Source: a virus
Length of the DNA stretch: 28,043 nucleotides
Strand: one strand, 5' to 3'
IMG/VR virus record: IMGVR_UViG_3300008267_000305
Coordinates: 1 to 28,043 of that record
The position numbers and the translations under genes are program-made. The notes beneath the pieces are model-generated. The model was given only the letters and a program-made list of their open reading frames with translations. It did no database searches and was not told the DNA's origin. Positions 21,445-28,043 of this stretch are shown piece by piece (position 1 is the first letter of the stretch; every line of letters starts with the position of its first letter).

Positions 21445-21961
21445 ACGCGGAAAATACCTTAATTAGTGTGCCACTTACAACTTTTACCCTTGTCGGGTCT
21501 TGCATTCGGTCGCGGACGTGCTGCCACGCACCGATCGCCGAAATGCCCAACTCCAGCCCTCGGTCGCCTACCTTCGAATGCCAGTAACGGCGATTCTCCA
21601 TGTAGTTATCGCAACCGCACACGATGATTTCTTCGCACCCTAAATACTCGGCAATCCAAACGGCAGTGCCGCCAGAAAAGCCGAAGTCGGGACAAATGCC
21701 CGACCATATATCCGCTTGGTCCTTATGGTGCGTGACCAACGGGAACCCGTGGCCGGTCAGGATTGGGAACAGTTCCCGGTCCTGATACACCACGTAATCT
21801 AACGCCAACAATAACGAATGCTGGTTAACGCCAATCCATACGCCGTCCCGCTGGACGCGTGGCCGGACCCGGCGCAAGTCCGATAACAAGGTAGGGCCGC
21901 CACCCAAGACAACAGCACGTTGCCCTGAATGGCGGCCCCGGATTGATGCTAGATCAATCAA
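21434..21961 (-). CDS. DUF115-like Rossmann-fold protein, possible sugar transferase
   Basis: 175 residues. No ATG is available near the N-terminus; a TTG at 21961 is the best start, 13 bases after the capsid stop. AVVLGGGPTLLSDLRRVR is the G-x-G-P-S/T-L motif of DUF115/MAF-type proteins. GVNQHSLLLALDYVVYQD, TAVWIAEYLGCEEIIVCGCD and a final YRYWHSK-like segment follow the same Rossmann layout. Members of this group act in glycan transfer to flagella or surface polymers, and phage relatives are common. Its place between the capsid and head-tail genes suggests co-expression with assembly. Confidence 0.65.
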   Translation of the reverse strand: MIDLASIRGRHSGQRAVVLGGGPTLLSDLRRVRPRVQRDGVWIGVNQHSLLLALDYVVYQDRELFPILTGHGFPLVTHHKDQADIWSGICPDFGFSGGTAVWIAEYLGCEEIIVCGCDNYMENRRYWHSKVGDRGLELGISAIGAWQHVRDRMQDPTRVKVVSGTLIKVFSAYEG

Positions 21962-21974
21962 GACTGCGCCGTTA

Positions 21975-24362
21975 TTAGGCGGTCACAATCTCGTTACACT
22001 CGGCGAACGACTCGACATGGCGCACGGCGAAGTCGCAGTCGTGGAACGCCACGATACGGACTGTGCCAGCGTTGCTGCCGGTGTACGGGTCGGCCATAAG
22101 GTCGATGCCCGACCACTGACCAACCAACAAGTCGCTCCAAACGCCGAAGATCATGGCCGACAGCGTGCCGGACGCCGAACCCTTCGACAGGTTCGACGGG
22201 ATTTGCTGCGACACAACCAGCGGGTAGCCGTAAATGTTGTTCACGTCCGGTCCCAACAGGAAGTTACCCTCGACGCCCGAAGTCTGCTTCGGAGTCGACG
22301 CCAACTTCGCCTTAACCTGTCCGTTGGTCAGGAATGCCGCCGCGCCGTTGAGCGCGTTGTCAATCTCGACTTCCTTAACAAGGCCCGTGACCATGGCCCA
22401 AGTCGGCGCTCCGCCGTTCGTGCCAAGCGTGACCGAACCAATGCCGGACGTGTTGAGAATGCCGGTCGGACGGTTAGAACCCGAACCGGAGATAGCAGCA
22501 GCGTCCATAGCCACGGCGATTGACGCGGCAAGGTCGTTACGCACCATCGTCTCGACATCCATTGACGACTGCAACATCAAGCGACGGCTGTAGTCGACAT
22601 AGGCGGCAAGCGTCTTCGGCGACAACGTGACCTGATCAAAGGTCATGTTGCCCTCGGTCGGGGCGCTGTTCTCACCGACCCAATACGAAGTCGCACCGGC
22701 AGTCTTACGCGGGATCGCCACGTTGCCCTGCAAGCCCGTGAGGAATTGCGCGCCCAAGGTGTTCAGGACCATCTTGTTACGCAACACGTCGATAAACGAA
22801 CCGGCCAGAAGGTCGGTCGCAACAAGGTTACCAGCCTTCGAAGTACCGGACGCAATCGAAGTCGTCAGATCACGCTTCAGCACGTCCACCGGAACGGTGA
22901 TACCACGGCTGTCGCGGCCTTCCTTCTTGGCGGCTGCTTCGGAGACTTCAAACTCGAAGCGGGCATCGTCCTGTGCGCGGCGATCCTGCGGGTTCGAAAG
23001 AGCGCGAATGGCCTTCACGAATGAGAACGAACGCGCCTCGCGGTCCGACAGACCAACTTCCACGTCGACGTTCAGCGGCTTGGACGCCACCTTGTCGAGC
23101 AACGCACCACGGAATTGCTCAATGGTCGCACCCTCGCGCACGGCAGACTCGCCAAGTTCGCGCTGGTTGTGACGGGCGGCAAGGTCCATGATCGCCGAAA
23201 CGCGGCTGCGCTCGGCCTTCATGCCATCTTCGCGGACGGCTTCGCTAGAAATATCGCTCATAATTTGTACCTTCGGTGAATGTGAAATAACTTCCGGTTT
23301 CGGCGTTTCCGCCATGCTTCGGCCTACGCCGACGCTAGTATCTGCCGGAATGGACACGATACTAATTTCGAGTGGCGACCAACTGGTTGCGCGGTAAACC
23401 TCCCGGCCATCACGCTTCCCGTCAGCGACCATCTCGTTAATGACGTATCCAACAGACACGTTCCCACGTATCCCGTCTTTCACGTCTTGCCAAATTTCCT
23501 CGGCTCGTTGGCTTTTCCCAAAGCGAACGACGGCGCGTGCAACACGATCCGAACCCAAGGAAACCATTTCGACCACGCCGATTTGGTCGGCGGGGTCATG
23601 GTCGACCAGTAGCGGCGCACGGCCACTACCAATAAACGATGAATCTATCGCACCGGGCGAATGGTCCAGCACTTCCATACCCCAACCGCGCTCGACGGCG
23701 GCTTCGCTGGAGAATGCCAAACTAACCCGACGGTCGGCGTCCTGCACCGACTCGCGTTCGAATACCGCGCTTCGAAATACGCGTTTCTCCGGGCCTTTGC
23801 GTTTGGCCGGTCCTGCGTAATCTTCCTCCCACGGCTCATTACCGTAAACGTCTTTGGGACGTTCGCCGATTAACTCGGCTTCATCCTCGGCGGCTTCCTC
23901 AACCGCTTCGATTGCGGCTTCGGCTTCCTCGGATTCGTCCATGTCCATTACGGATTTTTCGAACGTAATGGTTACGGTCGCTTCGTCCTCGACGACGGCG
24001 ACAATGTGTCTTTGTTGGTCCATATTCCGACCCTCGCTTTCCTCGGCATCTAATAGCCGGTCTTTTTCATTCGCCCATGCGCGGCCCGGATCGCCGCCCC
24101 ATAGCGCCCATGCAATCCGTCCAGCGGACGGGTAGCCATCTTCCCCCGGCGACCACCCTTCGCCCTGCTTGTCGACTTCATGTCTTGCAAAATACGAAAC
24201 CATCCGTCGGACGGTTTCCGGTGATAATGTAACACGGTTTTTTATATCACGCGCCCTAGCGACGCCGACGGCGGTTCCGCCCCGTCCAAATTCCTCGCGC
24301 CACGCTAACCCGCGTTCGGCTTCCTCGGCCATCGTTGCCGTTGGTTTTAGGTCAATCGCCAT
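21975..24362 (-). CDS. Fused capsid maturation protease and HK97-fold major capsid protein
   Basis: 795 residues. Residues 1-110 are a small domain with ARARDIKNRVTLSPETVRRM and GYPSAGRIAWALWGGDPGRAW, seen in other phage head proteins. An acidic linker (about 120-185) leads to a prohead protease of the S78/HK97 gp4 type (about 195-345). Its probable catalytic residues are His255 in LLVDHD and Ser303 in NVSVGY, and it ends in SWSPLEISIVSIPAD. Next come a helical scaffold-like delta domain (about 375-470) and an HK97-fold capsid domain (about 490-795, with GATSYWVGENSAPTEGN). The fusion means protease, scaffold and shell are made in equal amounts, so the protease must cut itself off. The stop is followed by a TTG-started gene. 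Confidence 0.85.
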   Translation of the reverse strand: MAIDLKPTATMAEEAERGLAWREEFGRGGTAVGVARARDIKNRVTLSPETVRRMVSYFARHEVDKQGEGWSPGEDGYPSAGRIAWALWGGDPGRAWANEKDRLLDAEESEGRNMDQQRHIVAVVEDEATVTITFEKSVMDMDESEEAEAAIEAVEEAAEDEAELIGERPKDVYGNEPWEEDYAGPAKRKGPEKRVFRSAVFERESVQDADRRVSLAFSSEAAVERGWGMEVLDHSPGAIDSSFIGSGRAPLLVDHDPADQIGVVEMVSLGSDRVARAVVRFGKSQRAEEIWQDVKDGIRGNVSVGYVINEMVADGKRDGREVYRATSWSPLEISIVSIPADTSVGVGRSMAETPKPEVISHSPKVQIMSDISSEAVREDGMKAERSRVSAIMDLAARHNQRELGESAVREGATIEQFRGALLDKVASKPLNVDVEVGLSDREARSFSFVKAIRALSNPQDRRAQDDARFEFEVSEAAAKKEGRDSRGITVPVDVLKRDLTTSIASGTSKAGNLVATDLLAGSFIDVLRNKMVLNTLGAQFLTGLQGNVAIPRKTAGATSYWVGENSAPTEGNMTFDQVTLSPKTLAAYVDYSRRLMLQSSMDVETMVRNDLAASIAVAMDAAAISGSGSNRPTGILNTSGIGSVTLGTNGGAPTWAMVTGLVKEVEIDNALNGAAAFLTNGQVKAKLASTPKQTSGVEGNFLLGPDVNNIYGYPLVVSQQIPSNLSKGSASGTLSAMIFGVWSDLLVGQWSGIDLMADPYTGSNAGTVRIVAFHDCDFAVRHVESFAECNEIVTA

Positions 24363-25416
24363 TGTGCGCCCCCGTATACCACTTCAAGTTTTGCGCCAGT
24401 CTTGCGTCGTTTGGCGACGCTTCCACGGCTAGTTTGCCCTGCTCAACAGCGACGGCTTGCAGTCCTAAATTCCATGCGGACACGGCGGCTAGGTCGTGCG
24501 GCCAGTGGCCCCATACCGCCGGATCGCACGTATAAACCAGCGCACGATCCTTAATCGACAGCGCCCGCATCGACGCCGCGTAGCATTCTGCCCACCGGTT
24601 TTGCCGGTAATACAGCATTGCTAATTCGCACCATGGTTCGCGGGTATTCGGCGCTTCCGAACACGCCTTTAATAAGTACCCTTCGGCTTGCGTGTAATCG
24701 TTTAACTCGGCGTGCGACTTGCCAAGTAAGCGATACGCGTAACAGCGTTCATTCGGCCACGTCGCTTGCGGCATGGCTAGATACTTATTCAAAGCGGCTA
24801 TTGCTTCGTGCCACTTCTGATAGAAGGTCAGTTCGCGTGCGTAGTAAAACGCATTGCGCGGACAGTGCGGGTCTTCTTTTACGGATACCGCCAACAAGTC
24901 TAAATACTGTCCACGGCTTTTCGTCGGGTCGGGATGGTGACTAACCAATAGTTTGTCGGTTTGCGCCCACACTTCCGTTATACGGCCATCCGGTACAGGG
25001 TATTCGTGACATGGGTGATGCCACAAGTAACCGTGCCGTGCGTGTATTTTTTCGTACAGAAATTTAATCCCGCAACCCCAATCGAAGTAATACCGCAACC
25101 GGGTTGTGCCTTCCGTCCAGACGCGTTCGATTTCCTTGCGCCAGCCCGGTTCCAATACTTCGTCAAGGTCGAGCGAAATGCAAACGTCTATGTCACGCGG
25201 AACCAATGCCAATGCCGCATTTCTCGCCGTATCGAACCGCCACGGCGTAATGCAAATGTCCTGCACTATAGCGCCACATTCGGCGGCAACAATCGCGGTA
25301 TCGTCCGTACTGCCAGTGTCGGCTATCAGGATTAAATCGGCGTCTTTTGCAGATTCGCAAAACCGCTTAACAAAATGCGCTTCATTCTTGCTGATCGCAT
25401 ACACGGCAATTCGCAC
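24352..25416 (-). CDS. GT-A family 2 glycosyltransferase with C-terminal TPR-like repeats
   Basis: 354 residues from GTG 25416. The N-terminal GT2 domain has YAISKNEAHFVKRF, IADTGSTDDT and a metal-binding D-x-D within SLDLDEVLEPGW (Asp83, Asp85). A W-x-H-H-P-C-H-E-Y motif follows the nucleotide domain. From about residue 190, helical repeats (PRNAFYYARELTFYQKWHEA, CYAYRLLGKSHAELNDYTQA, PWCELAMLYYRQNRWAECYA) are TPR-like. This domain pair is frequent in aquatic phages; it may decorate virions or host glycans. It is interleaved with the structural genes and overlaps the start of the capsid gene by 11 bases. Confidence 0.85.
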   Translation of the reverse strand: MRIAVYAISKNEAHFVKRFCESAKDADLILIADTGSTDDTAIVAAECGAIVQDICITPWRFDTARNAALALVPRDIDVCISLDLDEVLEPGWRKEIERVWTEGTTRLRYYFDWGCGIKFLYEKIHARHGYLWHHPCHEYPVPDGRITEVWAQTDKLLVSHHPDPTKSRGQYLDLLAVSVKEDPHCPRNAFYYARELTFYQKWHEAIAALNKYLAMPQATWPNERCYAYRLLGKSHAELNDYTQAEGYLLKACSEAPNTREPWCELAMLYYRQNRWAECYAASMRALSIKDRALVYTCDPAVWGHWPHDLAAVSAWNLGLQAVAVEQGKLAVEASPNDARLAQNLKWYTGAHNGD

Positions 25417-25428
25417 GGAATACCCCTA

Positions 25429-25758
25429 TTAGATTGGATTCCCGTCTACTGTAATCGAAAATTCGTCACTCGCTACAGCAGAGGCGGTGATCGGCGTCGG
25501 CTCGATAACCGGCGGCACCTCGCCCTCTGGCAACGTCACAACGTACTCACATTCTACCCAAGCCATTTCGCCGTGGTTCCAGTTCCATTGGTAGCCGGGA
25601 CGATCCTCGGGCTTTGGATCACGCACGACCCACTCGCCGTTTAGCCACGCAACCTGCTTGCCCTCTGGCGCTTCGGGCTTGGCGGGAACTTCGTACCAAC
25701 CCTTGTTGTTGTCTGTGACTTCAACCGGGTAATGGCCTTTAAAACTATAAAGAGTCAT
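25429..25758 (-). CDS. Hypothetical structural-region protein
   Basis: 109 residues. Begins MTLYSFKGHYPVEVTDNNKG and contains a WLNGEWVVRDPKPEDRPGYQ segment and a Pro/Glu-rich stretch (PEGEVPPVIEPTPI). Trp/Asn-rich short segments are usual in fibre-associated or fibre-assembly phage proteins. It directly follows the LamG-repeat gene and precedes the glycosyltransferase, so it may accompany the LamG protein. No catalytic or membrane features. Confidence 0.6.
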   Translation of the reverse strand: MTLYSFKGHYPVEVTDNNKGWYEVPAKPEAPEGKQVAWLNGEWVVRDPKPEDRPGYQWNWNHGEMAWVECEYVVTLPEGEVPPVIEPTPITASAVASDEFSITVDGNPI

Positions 25759-25766
25759 GTGTCACC

Positions 25767-26408
25767 TTACAGGGTCAGGAACGCCGTAGTCGGCGGGGTG
25801 AAGTTGCTGGTGTAACGGGCGATGCCTTTGGTGATACGAAGGTCGTCGATGTATGCGTCTATTGCTTGGTCGCCAGCGGCAGTTCCAGCGCCGACTGTTG
25901 TTGCGCCAGAAGTACCAACAGCCTCAGATGCCGTTGCAGAGGTTCCAGCAATTCCGTCTTTATAAATTCTGACGGTATTCCCATACCTCACGATAGCCAA
26001 ATGCTGCCAAGTGTTGAGTGAAACATCCAAGCCAGAATCGGTGCCTAAAATTTGCCAATTCGTGGCTGCAGCGTTGGAAACAAACATTAAATAATTTCCG
26101 GCAGAATCCATGACTATGCATGGGCCACCGTATCCAGACGTACTCGCCCGCTGCGCCCACAAGGTTTCATATTGCCCCGCACCCGGTAGGCTGTTTGGTC
26201 TAAACCAGCACTCCCAAGTAAAGTCGCCAGTCCCCATTTGCAGGTCTGCGGTTGTGCGCGTTACAAGATAATCCCCCGTCCCATCGAAATACATCGACGA
26301 CCCGCCGAACTTGCTCTGCGTCGTGCTGATCTGCGCGTTGCCCACCGTCTCAAGGTCGTTCTTGGACGTAGCGTCGTAGATGCATCTGCGCGTTGCCCAC
26401 CGTCTCAA
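25767..26408 (-). CDS. LamG-domain structural protein, third fragment (C-terminal, frameshifted)
   Basis: 213 residues in this frame, ending in the usual TTAFLTL-type finish. It holds one complete LamG/concanavalin-like jelly-roll domain: YFDGTGDYLVTRTT, GDFTWECWFRP, NTWQHLAIVRYG then YKDGIAG and YIDDLRITKGIARYTSNFTP. The first few residues (MRRWATRRC) are read-through of a 55-bp duplication; the real continuation begins with IYDATSKNDLE, in common with the fragment upstream. Together with the two fragments upstream it would be one long multi-LamG virion or fibre protein. Confidence 0.7.
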   Translation of the reverse strand: MRRWATRRCIYDATSKNDLETVGNAQISTTQSKFGGSSMYFDGTGDYLVTRTTADLQMGTGDFTWECWFRPNSLPGAGQYETLWAQRASTSGYGGPCIVMDSAGNYLMFVSNAAATNWQILGTDSGLDVSLNTWQHLAIVRYGNTVRIYKDGIAGTSATASEAVGTSGATTVGAGTAAGDQAIDAYIDDLRITKGIARYTSNFTPPTTAFLTL

Positions 26409-26438
26409 GGTCGTTCTTGGACGTAGCGTCGTAGATGC
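26329..26438. repeat. Exact 55-bp tandem duplication in the LamG gene
   Basis: Bases 26329-26383 and 26384-26438 are identical. The unit starts ATCTGCGCGTTGCCC and ends GTCGTAGATGC. As 55 is not a multiple of three, the second copy shifts the reading frame, which separates LamG fragments two and three. Removing one copy restores GIYDATSKNDLETVGNAQ followed by ISTTQ in one frame. Confidence 0.95.
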
Positions 26439-27054
26439 CTGCGTTGGTGAAGTTGCAGAGCAGTTGCGTGTTGGTAATTGCGGTTAACGGAGCCGTAGGC
26501 GGCGTAAAGGCTGCGGTGTATACGGCGGTTCCCTTAACAAAACGCACCCCATTCAAATAGCCAACAATCGGGAACGAACCAATGCTGCCGCCGCTTGGGG
26601 CAATAGCAGTTGCGCCAATTCCTAAATCCGATGCGTTATTGAAATTGGTACTATTTGTTGCGGAACCAACCGAAGCGCCGTTGAGATATAGAACCAGCGA
26701 TGTTCCGTTACGAACAAGCGCCATGTGGTTCCACGCATTTGCCCTGACTGCTGCGCTTGCGGTAATAACCGCGCTGCCGGAAGCGTAAACAACAATCTGC
26801 CCGTCGCCATTTCCCGTTTGCAGAAGCAAGCCACCAGACTGCGCGTAGCCTTTATCAATCGGATTTTGATATCCGGCAATGCTGGTCGGATACCACCAGT
26901 ATTCAATAGTGAAGTCTCCGCTGCCCATTTGCAGAGCCGCATTATTGGAAACCGTCAGGTAATCCCCGCTCCCATCAAAATACCCACTCCCGCCATACGT
27001 CGCTGCACTCCACGCTGCCGTGGGGTTGAACGGGCTGAAGGCTTGGACAGACAC
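26350..27054 (-). CDS. LamG-domain structural protein, second fragment (frameshifted at both ends)
   Basis: 234 residues in the displayed frame; the first codon is GTG inside the phrase GDVSVQAF, so it is not a natural start. It carries one LamG domain: SGYFDGSGDYLTVSNNAALQ, GDFTIEYWWYPTS, NAWNHMALVRNGTSLVLYLN and YLNGVRFVKGTAVYTAAFTP. It ends NTQLLCNFTNAGIYDATSKN then, through the duplication, MHLRRYVQERP and a stop. Its upstream side (TRNGD) lacks the start of a domain linker seen elsewhere in the protein. Confidence 0.65.
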   Translation of the reverse strand: MSVQAFSPFNPTAAWSAATYGGSGYFDGSGDYLTVSNNAALQMGSGDFTIEYWWYPTSIAGYQNPIDKGYAQSGGLLLQTGNGDGQIVVYASGSAVITASAAVRANAWNHMALVRNGTSLVLYLNGASVGSATNSTNFNNASDLGIGATAIAPSGGSIGSFPIVGYLNGVRFVKGTAVYTAAFTPPTAPLTAITNTQLLCNFTNAGIYDATSKNDLETVGNAQMHLRRYVQERP

Positions 27055-27055
27055 A

Positions 27056-28043
27056 TCACCGTTGCGCGTGGGTGTTGGTAATGGCGGTAAGCGGCGTCGT
27101 GCTAGGCGTAAAGTTGGCCGTGTATACGGCAGTTCCCTTCACAATGCGGAAATTAGAAATGTAACCGTTGAAGTTATATCCCGCAGTACGGTTTGCGGCA
27201 ATCCAACAAGCCTGCGTGGTGCCAAGGTCGCCCGATACCGTTGATGAATTTCTTTGAGTACCGTTTACGTAAGTTCTTAACGTGCCAGACGAACGAACAA
27301 ACGCAATCTGCGTCCAAGTGTTTAATGCGACAGTACCAACGGTAATTTCGGTGTTTGCGGGGCCGTTGTAAAACAACAAATTTAAAGACGAGTCAATTCT
27401 TGAATTGCAAGCAGTTGCGGTCGTCCCTGTTCGCAAATCAAATAGCGTACCCGGCCCGTTTGCTGGGTTTGCAGTCGGGTACACCCACATCTCAATCGTA
27501 AAGTCCCCCGTGCCCAAACCAAATGCGGTGCTTGATCCAGCATCTAAATAATCACCCGTCCCATCAAAATAGTTCCCCCACCCCGTCTGCGAGAACGGCG
27601 AGAACGTACCCTGCGTCGTGTTGCCGTTGCGGGTAATCGTGAAGTTGTTGGTAGACGAGTCTAGGAACGTATTGTTCTGCGCTCCGTTGGTGCCGTTACC
27701 GGGCAACAGCAGAGTGGTGTAGTCAAAGTACGGATCGGCAGTCAGCGTGACCGTACCGCCAATGTTCGGGAACTCTGCCGTTGGAGGCGTAAAGTTGTAG
27801 GGGTAGCGGCCTACGCCCTTGGAGATACGCCAATCGTCAACGTATCCGTTCCAAGGCCAAGTTCCTCCCGGCTGCTGTCCAATGTTTAGAACCTTGGACG
27901 TAGAACCGATGGAATTAGTGTTCGCAATCGTGGCAAACGCTGTGCCGTTGATGTATGCCTTGATAACACCAGCATTGCGCGACGCAGCAAAATGATACCA
28001 AGTGCCAGTTTTAATAAGGCCTGTTGCAAAAAAACTAGTATTT
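27056..28043 (-). CDS. LamG-domain structural protein, first fragment, N-terminus beyond right edge
   Basis: The frame is open from the window edge (no start seen) to a TGA at 27058-27056, at least 328 residues. It includes the end of one LamG domain (YHFAASRNAGVIKAYINGTA, YVDDWRISKGVGRYPYNFTP) and a second complete domain (LPGNGTNGAQNNTFLDSSTN, YFDGTGDYLDAG, GDFTIEMWVYP, YISNFRIVKGTAVYTANFTP). It stops at AITNTHAQR where the neighbouring repeat unit continues NTQLL. LamG/concanavalin folds bind carbohydrate or protein and in phages sit in fibres, decoration or tail proteins. Confidence 0.7.
   Translation of the reverse strand, partial: NTSFFATGLIKTGTWYHFAASRNAGVIKAYINGTAFATIANTNSIGSTSKVLNIGQQPGGTWPWNGYVDDWRISKGVGRYPYNFTPPTAEFPNIGGTVTLTADPYFDYTTLLLPGNGTNGAQNNTFLDSSTNNFTITRNGNTTQGTFSPFSQTGWGNYFDGTGDYLDAGSSTAFGLGTGDFTIEMWVYPTANPANGPGTLFDLRTGTTATACNSRIDSSLNLLFYNGPANTEITVGTVALNTWTQIAFVRSSGTLRTYVNGTQRNSSTVSGDLGTTQACWIAANRTAGYNFNGYISNFRIVKGTAVYTANFTPSTTPLTAITNTHAQR

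Noticed and set aside
22017-22523. Long plus-strand open frames opposite the capsid gene (also opposite the J-like and tape measure genes).
   Set aside because: They are antisense shadows caused by the codon composition of strong minus-strand genes; no ribosome binding sites or recognisable domains.
1-28043. Joining the two window ends would keep the left-edge gene and right-edge LamG frame in register, as if circular.
   Set aside because: One-in-three chance event; it would join a gpZ-like gene to the middle of a LamG domain, and terminase and portal genes are missing. The window is more simply a slice of a larger genome.
1-28043. CRISPR array, insertion sequence, integrase, attachment site or toxin-antitoxin pair.
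   Set aside because: None seen. The only HTH regulator looks like Cro/YdaS without an obvious partner toxin, and no spaced repeats of CRISPR size occur.

Overview
The window is part of the genome of a tailed double-stranded DNA phage (or a prophage), not ordinary bacterial chromosome. It carries a lambda-type siphovirus tail module with a gpG/gpGT -1 frameshift site, a tape measure gene and a large J-like tail-tip gene. It also carries a capsid protease fused to an HK97-fold major capsid protein, an exonuclease/RecT recombination pair, a holin/endolysin pair and a Q-like late regulator. No integrase, CI-type repressor, terminase, portal, tRNA, IS or CRISPR is visible, so lifestyle is undetermined and part of the genome lies outside the window. 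A GH24 endolysin with a GTA-type three-TM holin, and a YdaS/Cro-like regulator, suggest a Gram-negative, probably proteobacterial host. Base composition looks like low-to-mid 50s % GC by eye.

Layout. (1) 1-4690, minus strand: an early operon read from a small Cro/YdaS-like regulator through a probable replication initiator, a probable helicase-loader-type protein, several small genes, a DUF3310 protein and a VRR-NUC nuclease to a Q-type antiterminator. A gene for a probable virion protein follows and runs off the left edge. Most genes in this run overlap by 1-4 bases (ATGA or TAATG). (2) 4691-4832: divergent control region with a good plus-strand promoter. (3) 4833-8233, plus strand: a second early operon holding a YqaJ/lambda-Exo type nuclease, a RecT-like annealing protein, a small protein with an SSB-type C-terminal tail, a possible nuclease and several one-helix membrane proteins. 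(4) 8190-28043, minus strand: the late operon. In transcription order it has a LamG-repeat structural gene (open at the right edge and broken into three frames), a small protein, a glycosyltransferase with TPRs, the protease-capsid fusion, a DUF115-like protein, a small protein, a methyltransferase, head-tail joining and tail-terminator proteins, the tail tube, gpG/gpGT, the tape measure, four tail-tip proteins, a fibre-associated protein, small membrane proteins, holin, endolysin, an HExxH protein, a metallophosphoesterase with an HTH, and a Cys-rich protein.

How it works together. The two divergent early operons supply replication and recombination. The Q-like protein at the end of the left operon probably switches on the late genes just beyond it, continuing off the left edge and, on a circular map, into the right edge of the window. 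Three sugar or group-transfer enzymes interleaved with the head genes suggest that virion or host-surface modification is co-expressed with assembly.

The points most worth a second look are: the -1 frameshift signal at 19180-19186; an iteron-like cluster of GCTAGC repeats inside the replication initiator gene; the SSB-tail protein beside Exo/RecT; the 55-bp tandem duplication and a second lesion that break the LamG gene; and the HTH-metallophosphoesterase near the lysis genes.
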